Of a stretch of DNA of 64,000 bases, positions 49,496 to 58,121 are shown piece by piece (position 1 is the stretch's first letter; every line of letters begins with the position of its first letter). This stretch comes from Actinomycetospora sp. NBRC 106378. GTDB taxonomy: Bacteria > Actinomycetota > Actinomycetes > Mycobacteriales > Pseudonocardiaceae. The position numbers and the translations under genes are program-made. The stretch spans positions 1 through 64,000 of the forward strand of contig NZ_BSTT01000004.1 in NCBI RefSeq assembly GCF_030269685.1, given 5' to 3'. The notes beneath the pieces were generated by a model. The model saw only the letters and a list, made by a program, of their open reading frames with translations, was not told where the DNA came from and searched no databases.

Positions 49496-50428
49496 ATGCT
49501 GGTGGACGTCATGGTTCCCGCATACGGGGACGGGGCGCTCCTGCGAGAGACCGTGCGGAGCGTGATCGCGCAGAGCGACGGTCATTGGCGTCTGACGGTG
49601 ATCGACGATCGTGCGGACCCCTGCGGGACCGCCGAGCTGGGGAACTGGTTGGCCTCGTTGCAGGACGACCGGGTGCGCCTCCTGACCAACCCGGTGCGGC
49701 TGGGGATCAACCGGAACTTCCAGCGCTGCCTCGACGAGTCCTCGGCCGAGTTCGTCCAGCTCCTGGGCGCCGACGACCGGCTGCTCCCCGACTCCGTCGA
49801 GCGGGTACGGCGAGCCGCGACGCGTCATCCCGACGTGGCCTTCATCCACACCGGCGCCAGCATCATCGACGCCGACGGTCGAGCCGTGAAACCCCTGGTC
49901 GACCGCATCAAGCGTGCCGTGTCCATCCGGACTGCGGTGGACAGTGTCCACGGCGGCGAGGAGTTGGCGGCCTCGCTCCTCCGAGGGAACTGGATGTACT
50001 TCCCGAGCGTCGTCTTCCGCCGGGACGCGGTCGTCCCGCTGGGGTTCCGCCCGGGCTACGACATCGTGCTCGACCTCGATCTCTATCTCCGTCTGCTGGT
50101 CGAGGACCGCTCGTGCCTCCTGTTCGCCTCTCCCGGGCTCGAGTACCGGCGACACGCGGCCAGCGTGTCCTCCGAAGGGGCCGGCGACGGCTCGCGCTTC
50201 GCGGAGGAGGTGGCCTACTTCGCCGAGGCCGAGTCGATGATGCGGTCGCACGGTTGGCCGAGCGCGGCTCGCGCAGCTCGGCTCCACCTCACGTCACGGC
50301 TGCACGCGATCGTACGTGCGGTTGCACTCGCACGCGCTCGTCGATGGGGCGCGGCCCGTTCGTTCGCCGCACACGCGGTCACGTCAGCCGTGTCGCGCCG
50401 CGACACGCCCAGGGAGGTCCAGGCATGA
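49496..50428 (+). CDS. GT2-family glycosyltransferase
   Basis: This 310-residue soluble protein has the GT-A fold typical of family 2: VDVMVPAYGDGALLRETVRSVIAQ at the N terminus, NFQRCLDESSAEFVQLLGADDRLLPDSVE with the DxD-like GADDR, and later LDLDLYLRLLVE. It should transfer a sugar from a nucleotide donor on the cytoplasmic face. ATG 49496 is used. The stop codon overlaps the ATG of the next GT2 gene, so the two enzymes are made together. The linkage cannot be predicted. Confidence 0.9.
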   Translation: MLVDVMVPAYGDGALLRETVRSVIAQSDGHWRLTVIDDRADPCGTAELGNWLASLQDDRVRLLTNPVRLGINRNFQRCLDESSAEFVQLLGADDRLLPDSVERVRRAATRHPDVAFIHTGASIIDADGRAVKPLVDRIKRAVSIRTAVDSVHGGEELAASLLRGNWMYFPSVVFRRDAVVPLGFRPGYDIVLDLDLYLRLLVEDRSCLLFASPGLEYRRHAASVSSEGAGDGSRFAEEVAYFAEAESMMRSHGWPSAARAARLHLTSRLHAIVRAVALARARRWGAARSFAAHAVTSAVSRRDTPREVQA

Positions 50429-51621
50429 CCGCTAGCGCAGAGCCGCGCACCGGCACGCACCCGACGCTCGATCGCGGCACCGAACTGACGGTCGTCCTCC
50501 CCTGTCTGAACGAGGCCGAGACCTTGGCCGTCTGCGTCACGAAGGCCCAGAGGTCGATGGCGGCACTCGGCGTCCGCGGCGAGGTCGTCGTCGCCGACAA
50601 CGGGTCCTCCGACGGTTCGCAGGAGATCGCCCGGAACCTGGGAGCCCGGGTCGTCGACGTCCCGCGGCGGGGCTACGGCGCTGCTCTCGCGGCGGGCATC
50701 GAAGCGGCGCGCGGCGAGTACGTGGTCATGGCGGACGCCGACGACAGCTACGCACTGGACGACCTCGGTGGTTTCCTGGAGCGTCTCCGCGCCGGCGACG
50801 ACCTGGTGATGGGGAACCGCTTCCGCGGCGGCATCGCCACCGGAGCGATGCCGTTCCTGCACCGTTACCTCGGCAATCCCGTGCTCTCGCGGCTCGGGAG
50901 AACGATGTTCCGCATCCCGGTCGGGGATTTCCACTGCGGCATGCGCGGCTTCCGACGGGACTCGATCATGGATCTCGAGCTCCGGACCACGGGCATGGAG
51001 TTCGCGAGCGAGATGGTCGTGCGAGCCTCGCTGAGCCGCCTGAAAATCTCCGAGGTCCCGACGACGCTCCGTCCCGACGGGCGCAGTCGGGCGCCGCACC
51101 TCAACACCTGGCGCGACGGATGGCGGCATCTCCGGTTCCTCCTGGCCCTCAGCCCGCGGTGGCTGTTCTTCTACCCGGCTCTAGTTCTCCAGGTGGTCGG
51201 GCTCGTCGGCCTCGTCTGGCTCGCCTTCGGTCCGCAACGCGTGGGCGGAGTCGGGTTCGACCTCCACAGCATGCTGGCCTTCGCAACCATGTTCATCGCG
51301 GGGATGCAGGGCATGGGCATCGCGGTCGTGACGCGCTCCTACGCGGCACACCTCGGCCTGCTCCGGCACTCGGACCGGTTGGAGCGCCTCCTGACCCGGT
51401 TCTCGTTGGAGCGCGGCCTCGTCGCCGGAGCGCTGATGCTGCTCCTCGGGGTGGCGTGCTTCGTCGTGGCCCTCACCGACTGGGGCGCCAACGGGTTCGG
51501 CGCTCTGGATGTCGTCCAGACGATGCGTGTCCCGATCCTCGGTACCGTCCTCATCATCAGTGCCTTCCAGCTCATCTCCGTCAGCTTCACGCTGAGCCTC
51601 AGCCGTATCGGCGAGAACTGA
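50425..51621 (+). CDS. GT2 glycosyltransferase with C-terminal membrane helices (polyprenyl-phosphate sugar synthase-like)
   Basis: This 398-residue protein has a catalytic half with ELTVVLPCLNEAETL, VVVADNGSSDGS and the metal motif VVMADADDSYALDDL. A C-terminal part follows with about four helices (FFYPALVLQVVGLVGLVWLAF and others). This fits GtrB/DPM1-like enzymes that charge polyprenyl phosphate with a sugar for use by GT-C proteins outside the membrane. Such GT-C proteins are encoded directly downstream. ATG 50425 lies inside the stop of the previous gene. Confidence 0.9.
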   Translation: MTASAEPRTGTHPTLDRGTELTVVLPCLNEAETLAVCVTKAQRSMAALGVRGEVVVADNGSSDGSQEIARNLGARVVDVPRRGYGAALAAGIEAARGEYVVMADADDSYALDDLGGFLERLRAGDDLVMGNRFRGGIATGAMPFLHRYLGNPVLSRLGRTMFRIPVGDFHCGMRGFRRDSIMDLELRTTGMEFASEMVVRASLSRLKISEVPTTLRPDGRSRAPHLNTWRDGWRHLRFLLALSPRWLFFYPALVLQVVGLVGLVWLAFGPQRVGGVGFDLHSMLAFATMFIAGMQGMGIAVVTRSYAAHLGLLRHSDRLERLLTRFSLERGLVAGALMLLLGVACFVVALTDWGANGFGALDVVQTMRVPILGTVLIISAFQLISVSFTLSLSRIGEN

Positions 51622-51628
51622 GAGTCGC

Positions 51629-53653
51629 GTGGGGGGATTCCTCGGAGGGCTGGCGGTAGCGGCTCTCGTCGCCGCGCTGCCGGGCTGCGCCCTTCTGCTG
51701 GCACTGGGCGTGCGCCGCCCGCTGCTCTTCCTCGGGCTCGCCGTGCCGGCCAGCGTGGCGGTCGCTTCGTGGACCGGGAACATCGCGTCTCTGGTCGGGC
51801 TGCCCTTCGGCTGGGTCTCGCTCGGTGGCGTCACTCTCGGCCTGCTCGCGATCGCGGCCGTCCTCGAGGTACGACGTCAGACTCTGCGAGGGATGCGTCT
51901 ACGCGTCCCCGTTCGCCGACGGTCCGGGCATCTGCTCGTCGCCGCGGTGTCGGCACTTCTCGCCGCGACGACCGTGCTCCGCACCACCCGGACCTGGTGG
52001 AGCGGCCTCGGCGGCAGCCTGAACACCGTGCCGCAGGAGCACGACATGGTGATGCACGTCCTCATCACCGCCTTCGTCGCTCGCAGCGGTCATGGAGCGA
52101 CCTGGGAACTCGCGCCCGTCGATCTGCTCAACGGCGGGCCTTCGGGTTTCTATCCGGCGGGCTTCCACGTGCTCGCCGCGGTCACCGCGCAGGTCCTCGG
52201 CGGCGACGTCGTGGCCGGTGTCAATGCCATGACGGTCGTGATGGTGGCTCTCGCTGGTGCCGCTGGCATTGCTGCGCTCGCTGCGGCGGCGGCTCGCCGC
52301 GCCGGACTGGGCCGGTCGAGCGCGATCCTCGCTGCCGCCGTCGCGATCACGGTCGCCGCAGGCCTCTACCGACCCGTCTACCAACTGGTGCACGACGGTG
52401 GCGTGCTCGCGAACGTCGTCGCCTTCTGCCTCCTGCCCGGGGTGCTCGCCGGGCTCCTCGCTCTCCGCCGGGTGGACTGGCCGGCGGTGCTCGCCGTCGG
52501 GGCCGCGGCCGCGGGTCTGGTGACGGTCCATCCCAGCGCGATCGCGTCCCTCGGGGTCACGATCCTGGGCTGGTGGTTGGGTGAGGCGTTCGTCCTTCGG
52601 GAGCGGTCGGGGTTCCTGCGGCGAGTCAGCGCGGTCGCGATCGCGGCGGTGGTGGCCGTCGTCCTGAGTGTCCCCACACTGCTCGGGGCGCTCGCGGTGT
52701 CCGCGCGGACGGCGGGCTTCCCGGTCGACACTCCGAACATCGGCGGACCGCGCGCCCTCGGTCTGGTGTTCGGCTTCCCCTACAGCGGCTTCATCGACCC
52801 CACCGAGTCGATGTGGCAGGTGGGTCCCCTGGTCCTCCTCGCCGTAGGAGTGGCGACCCTGCTCGTCGCCCGACGGGGCGGGGGACCTCTCGGAGCGTTC
52901 CTGATCTGGAGCGCGTTCTCCTTCGGCCGTCTGGTCGACCCGACCTCGCCGGCCGTGGGGGTGGTGGCAGGGTTCTTCTACAACGCCTGGAACCGCGTGA
53001 CGTCACACCTCTCGGTCCTCGCTCCGGTGATCATCGCTCTGGGTGTCGTCGTGATCGCCAACTCCGTGGCGTCGTGGCTCCGTCGTCGGACGGCGGTCCC
53101 GACGCTCGCCGCCGCGACCGCGATCGTGATACTGGTCTCGATCGTGTACATCGCCGTCCCGGCTCGTCATTACGCGGCGACCAGTACCGAAGCGGTCTCG
53201 ACTAGGTACGCCCGGCCGGATTTCGATCGCGTCGGACCGGACGACGATCGCGCCATCGATTTCCTCGCCTCGGTGGTGCAGCCCGGCCAGCGGGTCATGA
53301 ACTCGGCAAACGACGGATCCACGTATCTCTATGTGTACCGCGGAATCCCGGTCGTCAACATCGGCACCCTGGGCCTCGACAACCAACCCTATACTTATGA
53401 GCTGCTCGCCGACTTCGATCTGCTATATCAGAGACCGGACATCGGCCGGTTGGTGCGCCAACTCGGCATCAAATGGGTCTACGTCGATGACAACGCGCCC
53501 ACCATCGGGTCCAGCTACTCGCCGGGCAACTGGCTAAAGGAGTCGAGCTTCACGACCGCACCAGGTCTACGCCACCTGGACACGACGCCCGGCCTGACGA
53601 GAGTCTTTCGAAGTGGCTCGGTGAGTGTCTACGCCGTGAATCCACCAGCCTAG
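51629..53653 (+). CDS. DUF6541-type multi-helix membrane protein, probable GT-C glycosyltransferase
   Basis: This 674-residue protein has about twelve helices and a 130-residue extracytoplasmic C terminus. Its loop motifs EHDMVMHVLITAFVARSG and LLNGGPSGFYPAGFHVLAAV are the kind seen in DUF6541 proteins. The first loop acid-histidine pattern (EHD) is where GT-C enzymes keep their catalytic acid. It starts at GTG 51629, seven bases after the GT2 gene, so it likely uses the polyprenyl-linked sugar that gene supplies. Base composition becomes less G+C-rich in its last 400 bases. Confidence 0.8.
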   Translation: MGGFLGGLAVAALVAALPGCALLLALGVRRPLLFLGLAVPASVAVASWTGNIASLVGLPFGWVSLGGVTLGLLAIAAVLEVRRQTLRGMRLRVPVRRRSGHLLVAAVSALLAATTVLRTTRTWWSGLGGSLNTVPQEHDMVMHVLITAFVARSGHGATWELAPVDLLNGGPSGFYPAGFHVLAAVTAQVLGGDVVAGVNAMTVVMVALAGAAGIAALAAAAARRAGLGRSSAILAAAVAITVAAGLYRPVYQLVHDGGVLANVVAFCLLPGVLAGLLALRRVDWPAVLAVGAAAAGLVTVHPSAIASLGVTILGWWLGEAFVLRERSGFLRRVSAVAIAAVVAVVLSVPTLLGALAVSARTAGFPVDTPNIGGPRALGLVFGFPYSGFIDPTESMWQVGPLVLLAVGVATLLVARRGGGPLGAFLIWSAFSFGRLVDPTSPAVGVVAGFFYNAWNRVTSHLSVLAPVIIALGVVVIANSVASWLRRRTAVPTLAAATAIVILVSIVYIAVPARHYAATSTEAVSTRYARPDFDRVGPDDDRAIDFLASVVQPGQRVMNSANDGSTYLYVYRGIPVVNIGTLGLDNQPYTYELLADFDLLYQRPDIGRLVRQLGIKWVYVDDNAPTIGSSYSPGNWLKESSFTTAPGLRHLDTTPGLTRVFRSGSVSVYAVNPPA

Positions 53654-53702
53654 GTCGTGCACCTCGAACCGCTCACGTCACCGATCACCGGCGTGCAGCG
53701 TC

Positions 53703-55355
53703 GTGTCCGACGTGATCGCGATCCGAGGACAGTGGAGTACCGTGGCTGCTGAACTGACGTCGGCGGAGTCCGAGTCCGAGTCCTGGGAGCATCTGAGCCC
53801 CTCGCCGAACGGGCGGCCTTTCACGAGGTGGGCCGCGGCGCTCGCGGTCGGCGGGCCCCTCGTCATTTTCGCGCTACACGCGTCGTTGTACGGCTGGTGG
53901 GTTGTCGATGATGCTGCGATCACGTGGGCCTATGCCCGCTCGATCGCGGAGGGTGCAGGGCCCGTTCTTCAGCCAGGGGTGCCGGCAGCCGAGGGCTGGT
54001 CAAATACCTCCTGGCTGCTCATATTCATCTTGGCGGCACGCGTGGGTGCGCCATTCGTCGTTCTCACGAAGGTGCTGGCACTCCTGTGTGCGGCGGGCAC
54101 GTTCGCAGCGTTGTGGTCGGCCGCTCGCTTTGTGTTGTCTGCACGTCGGGCGGCCGTCGCCGCGTGCGTAGCAGGGGTGACGGCTGCTCTCGTGCCGTCC
54201 TGGGTCGCGTGGTCGGTGTCCGGGCTCGAAGCGCCTCTCTATGCCCTGATCGTTGCCTCTCTGGCCGCGCTCTGTGTCAGAGCACGAACTGGCTCACTCC
54301 AGGTTGCCACCGCCGCCGGGGTGCTTGCGTCGATCGCCAGCCTCACGCGCCCCGACGGAATCGTTTATGCAGCCGCGTATCCTCTCGCGGTCGTCGTTGC
54401 TCTCCGACGAGACAGCGTCCGCTCGGTCGCTGTCTCACTCGTTGCGTGGGCCCTCCCCGTTGGCGCCTATCTCACGTGGCGATGGGTTCGGTTCGGGACG
54501 CTCTTGCCGAACACTGCCATCGCCAAGGCTCAAGGTGCGCCCACGTGGGGCCCGCTATCGGAGTTCGGCCTGTACGGCCTGATCCTGGTGCCGGTCGCGG
54601 CCGTCACGATCTTCTCGTGGGTGCGGAGCCCTCGATATCGAAGTGAACTGGCGGCCCTCGCTGTCGTGGCGGTGCTCGCCCTGTCGGCCTACGCCGTACT
54701 TGAGCCGGACTGGATGGGGCAGTTCCGCTTCGCAGCGCCTTTGTGGCCGGTAGCGGCGCTTCTCGGTGCGGTAGCGGCGGCCACGACCTCTCGCACCGTC
54801 TGTATCGCCTTGATCGTGGCGGTGGCTGTCCTCGGGGTGCCATCCTGGGTGTCGTCCGCTATGACCTTCCGTGACTCGCCCACCGTGCCGGCATGTCTGG
54901 TCGCACAGATCAACGGCGCGGAGATGAATGCCTACGCCGCAGTAGGCGGAATTCCCACATCAGGCACGTTGCTGGTGCCCGATGTAGGAGGAGCGGCACT
55001 GGTGGGTCGATTGAGAGTCGTGGACCTTGCTGGGCTGGCCGAGCCGACCATCGCCCGTTTCATGGCCTCGGGCAACATGGCCGGGCTGCGGGCGTTCGTG
55101 TTCGAACGAGTACGGCCTACCTTCGTGTCCGTTCACGGCGCCTGGGGTCAACAGACCGGTGTCGCGAACGATCCGCGGTTGCGGCGGGATTACGAGCTCG
55201 TGGCGCAGCGTCCGGACGGTCAGGTGTGGGTGCGTCGGGACGTCGTGACCTCCGGGACCCTCGAGGCGATGCGTACCGTGCGTCGTGACCAGGCCGCGCT
55301 CGAGGCGCAGGTCCGATCCGCGCCACGTGCTCGCTGTTCCCTGGAGCCGGCGTGA
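53703..55355 (+). CDS. GT-C glycosyltransferase resembling arabinofuranosyltransferase AftB
   Basis: This 550-residue protein has about nine helices, a conserved first loop VVDDAAITWAYARSIAEGAG with the catalytic-type aspartate pair, then AAEGWSNTSWLL, LTRPDGIVYAAAYP and the loop FGTLLPNTAIAKAQG. These motifs are shared with AftB and related YHA-type membrane transferases. The C terminus is a 130-residue extracytoplasmic domain. A terminal-arabinose transferase role is possible but unproven. Start may be GTG 53703 or GTG 53742. The gene is visibly less G+C-rich than its neighbours. Confidence 0.75.
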   Translation: MSDVIAIRGQWSTVAAELTSAESESESWEHLSPSPNGRPFTRWAAALAVGGPLVIFALHASLYGWWVVDDAAITWAYARSIAEGAGPVLQPGVPAAEGWSNTSWLLIFILAARVGAPFVVLTKVLALLCAAGTFAALWSAARFVLSARRAAVAACVAGVTAALVPSWVAWSVSGLEAPLYALIVASLAALCVRARTGSLQVATAAGVLASIASLTRPDGIVYAAAYPLAVVVALRRDSVRSVAVSLVAWALPVGAYLTWRWVRFGTLLPNTAIAKAQGAPTWGPLSEFGLYGLILVPVAAVTIFSWVRSPRYRSELAALAVVAVLALSAYAVLEPDWMGQFRFAAPLWPVAALLGAVAAATTSRTVCIALIVAVAVLGVPSWVSSAMTFRDSPTVPACLVAQINGAEMNAYAAVGGIPTSGTLLVPDVGGAALVGRLRVVDLAGLAEPTIARFMASGNMAGLRAFVFERVRPTFVSVHGAWGQQTGVANDPRLRRDYELVAQRPDGQVWVRRDVVTSGTLEAMRTVRRDQAALEAQVRSAPRARCSLEPA

Positions 55356-55507
55356 GTGGACGTGCCCGTCCGAAGCAGGGAGTCAACAGGGGATGGCCGG
55401 CCCGCCCGGGAGCCGCGGTGATCGGTCACTCGTCCGGCTCCGCGGGGTGGAGGTCGTTATGGCATGACCCCGAACCGACCCCGGACGGCTGAGTAGGGTC
55501 ACACGCT

Positions 55508-57406
55508 GTGGAGGGACCGGCTACAGGAAGACGGTCGGTCACGGAGCCCGTGGACGGAGTGGCAGGCGACCGACCGCTGCGACTCGGACTGCAGGTGGCG
55601 TGTCTCGTCGCATCGGCCGGCGTCTGCGTCCTCCTGCTCGCCGCGATCAGTCGTCTCCGAATTCCGTTCCCCACGTATGCCGCGGTGGCCGTCGCCGCGA
55701 CCCTCGGCGTAGCGGTCGTCGCGGCCCTCGTGCTGATCGCAGCCTCCGAGCGACACGCCGAGAGCATCGCAGGGATGCTGACCTCGTCCGCCCTACTCGC
55801 GGCGATCCCGACGCTGTGGCTCGGTCTGATCCTGCAGGGCAGCAGGTACTACCTGGGCGGCATCTCGATCGACCAGAGCTTCCGCACGCAGATCCTCGCC
55901 CGCTTCGCCGCCACGCCGGGGCTGGGCGACATGAACTACGTCGACCTGCCGTCGTTCTACCCGGCCGCCTGGTTCTGGGTGGGGGGCCGGCTGGCGGAGC
56001 TCGCGGGTATCCCGGCGTGGGCGTTCTACAAGCCCTGGGCGATCCTGACGCTCGCCGTCGCCGGGTGGGCGGCCCTCACGAGCTGGCGTCTGGTGGTGTC
56101 AACCGCCCGCGCGGTCCTTGTCGCGACAGTTACCGTCGTGGTCGGACTCGGGGTGTCCTCGACCGAGCCGTACGCGTGGCTGCTCGTCGCGCCCATGCCA
56201 GCGGTGGCGGTCATCCTCTGGCGCGCGGTGCGCGCCGAGGAGCACCAGCGGCGGGTCGTCGCGTTGGTCGGCAGCGGGGTGTTCCTCGGGGTCGCCGCGA
56301 TGACCTATTCGCTGCACGCGGGTTTCTTCGGCGTCTTCGTCGTGCTCGCGGCATGCGTGCCCACCCGGGGTCGGGCTCTGGGTCACCTACCGCCTCGCCT
56401 CGGGAGGGCAGCGGTCGTCATCGGCATCGGGCTCGTTCTGGCCCTCGTCGTCTGGACGCCCTACCTGCTCGCCGTCCTGAGCGGGGCGCCGACCCGTAAC
56501 TACGCCCAGCGCTATCTCCCCTCCGACGGTGCGTTCTGGTCCCTGCCCATGCTGCAGCCGTCTTCTCTCGGGGCGCTCTGCCTGGTCGGGCTGCTCGGGA
56601 TCGTGCTCGGCTGGACCAGCCACGCGCGTCTCGCCCGGCCGCTCGGAGCGCTCTGCCTGCTGGTGCTCGCGTGGTACGCCCTGACCGTCCCGCTCCTGCT
56701 CGTCGGTCAGACCAGCCTCGCCTTCCGGCTCGCCCCGGTGGCCGAACTCGTGCTCGCGTGCGCCGGAGCGCTCACCGCCACCGAGGTCCTCCGTGTCCTG
56801 CGATCACGCCTCCCGAATCTGAAGGCACTCGCGGGCATCCTCGCCGTCGTGGTCCTCGCCGCCTGCGCTCAGGGGGCCATCTCACCCGACTCCGACGTCG
56901 TCACCGAGGCCTACAGCGATCCGTATCCGACCGGTCCGGCCGCTCTCGGCGGCCTTGACCGCAGCCGCATCGACTCCTGGACCCCCCAGCTGGTCGCGAC
57001 GGTCCACGATCTGACCTCGCGGCCCTCGGACGAACTGGTGGTCCTGGGCGGTCCGACTCAGTTCTTCGTCAGCGAGCCGTTCCACGGATTCCAGCAGTCG
57101 ACGCCGCACTACTCGAATCCGCTCGCGCAGTACGAGGCCCGCAACGACGCGATTCGCTCGTGGGCCGGCGCGCGCGATGCCGACGACCTGGTCCGCCAGC
57201 TCGACACGGCGCCGTGGCCGACGCCGGAAGTGTTCGTGCTGCTTCGCCTGCCCGACGGGTCGGGAACCACGCGGATCGTCGAGGACGCCTTCCCGGCGAC
57301 GCCGAACGTCGCGTTCAGCGAGGCGACGTTCCCGGCGAGGCTGTTCGACTCGCCGGCCTTCCAGGTCCGCGACGTGGGGCCCTATCTCGTGGCGGTCCGC
57401 CGCTGA
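55508..57406 (+). CDS. aftA: Galactan 5-O-arabinofuranosyltransferase AftA
   Basis: This 632-residue membrane protein matches AftA in length and layout: eleven or so helices and an extracytoplasmic C-terminal domain of about 165 residues. The diagnostic first loop spans residues 114-160, with YYLGGISIDQSFRTQILARF and then DMNYVDLPSFYPAAWFWVGG. It adds the first arabinofuranose to galactan from decaprenylphosphoryl arabinose, the priming step for arabinan. In mycobacteria aftA is beside embC; here it lies 11 kb from the emb gene with other glycosyltransferases between. GTG 55508 is used. Confidence 0.9.
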   Translation: MEGPATGRRSVTEPVDGVAGDRPLRLGLQVACLVASAGVCVLLLAAISRLRIPFPTYAAVAVAATLGVAVVAALVLIAASERHAESIAGMLTSSALLAAIPTLWLGLILQGSRYYLGGISIDQSFRTQILARFAATPGLGDMNYVDLPSFYPAAWFWVGGRLAELAGIPAWAFYKPWAILTLAVAGWAALTSWRLVVSTARAVLVATVTVVVGLGVSSTEPYAWLLVAPMPAVAVILWRAVRAEEHQRRVVALVGSGVFLGVAAMTYSLHAGFFGVFVVLAACVPTRGRALGHLPPRLGRAAVVIGIGLVLALVVWTPYLLAVLSGAPTRNYAQRYLPSDGAFWSLPMLQPSSLGALCLVGLLGIVLGWTSHARLARPLGALCLLVLAWYALTVPLLLVGQTSLAFRLAPVAELVLACAGALTATEVLRVLRSRLPNLKALAGILAVVVLAACAQGAISPDSDVVTEAYSDPYPTGPAALGGLDRSRIDSWTPQLVATVHDLTSRPSDELVVLGGPTQFFVSEPFHGFQQSTPHYSNPLAQYEARNDAIRSWAGARDADDLVRQLDTAPWPTPEVFVLLRLPDGSGTTRIVEDAFPATPNVAFSEATFPARLFDSPAFQVRDVGPYLVAVRR

Positions 57407-57412
57407 GCTGGG

Positions 57413-57447
57413 GCATCATGATGCAGGCTTGGTCGGCATCGCGATGC
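57413..57447. promoter_or_regulatory. Twin 12-bp palindromes, probable VapB operators
   Basis: GCATCATGATGC (57413-57424) and GCATCGCGATGC (57436-57447) are perfect palindromes sharing GCATC-NN-GATGC arms, centred 23 bp apart. They lie just before the vapB ATG at 57460. Ribbon-helix-helix antitoxins commonly bind paired palindromes to repress their own operon, so this is the expected autoregulatory site. Confidence 0.75.
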
Positions 57448-57459
57448 TAGCCTCGGGCG

Positions 57460-57687
57460 ATGCGTACGACGGTGAACCTGGATGACGATGTCGCCGCGGC
57501 GGTGAAGGACATCCAGAAGAGCAGCGGTATGGGGCTCAGTGCCGCCCTGAACGAGCTCGCTCGTCGTGGCTTGTCCGTTCCGCGGCAGCGGCAGCCTTTC
57601 GTGCAGGCCACGTCGTCCGGCCATGCGCTGGTCGACGTGCGCAACATCGGCGAAGTGCTCGACGTGCTCGACGAACCCCGCTCCTGA
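57460..57687 (+). CDS. vapB: VapB-type antitoxin (ribbon-helix-helix)
   Basis: This 75-residue protein has an N-terminal MRTTVNLDDDVAAAVKDIQ strand and first helix, then SGMGLSAALNELARRGL, a complete ribbon-helix-helix DNA-binding unit. The C-terminal 35 residues are likely to thread over and block the toxin. The stop codon overlaps the vapC ATG by one base (TGATG). Twin palindromes sit upstream for autoregulation. The operon is inserted between aftA and glfT2. Confidence 0.92.
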   Translation: MRTTVNLDDDVAAAVKDIQKSSGMGLSAALNELARRGLSVPRQRQPFVQATSSGHALVDVRNIGEVLDVLDEPRS

Positions 57688-58115
57688 TGCTCGTCGACGC
57701 GAACGTCCTGCTCTACGCGGAGGACGACACGAGCGCCCATCACCAGCAGTGCCGGGCCTGGCTCACCGAGGCCCTGAACGGGCCGAGACGAACCGGCCTG
57801 CCGTGGCCGTCCCTGGTCGCCTTCCTCCGGATTCGTACGAACCCCCGGGTGTACCGGTCCCCCTTGGCGATCGGGGACGCCTGGGCGATCGTGGAGGCCT
57901 GGCTCAGCGCACCCAGCGCCTGGGTGCCGGTGCCGACGGAACGCCATGCCGATGTTCTCGGGTCCCTGCTCAGGGCCTACGGGACGACCGCGAATCTCGT
58001 CCCCGACGTGCATCTGGCGGCTCTGGCCATCGAGCACGGGGTCGGGGTGTGTTCGGCCGATACGGACTTCGCCCGCTTCACCGAACTGTCGTGGCTCGAC
58101 CCCACGGCAACCTGA
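57687..58115 (+). CDS. vapC: VapC-type PIN-domain ribonuclease toxin
   Basis: This 142-residue protein has the PIN catalytic acids D4 (MLVDANVLLYA), D107 (PDVHLAALAIEHG), D125 and D127 (SADTDFARF). The central LPWPSLVAFLRIRTNPRVY stretch is typical of the actinobacterial VapC group that cleaves tRNA or rRNA. All expected motifs are intact, so the toxin is probably functional. Its end lies six bases from the convergent glfT2 stop. Confidence 0.92.
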   Translation: MLVDANVLLYAEDDTSAHHQQCRAWLTEALNGPRRTGLPWPSLVAFLRIRTNPRVYRSPLAIGDAWAIVEAWLSAPSAWVPVPTERHADVLGSLLRAYGTTANLVPDVHLAALAIEHGVGVCSADTDFARFTELSWLDPTAT

Positions 58116-58121
58116 CGCTCG

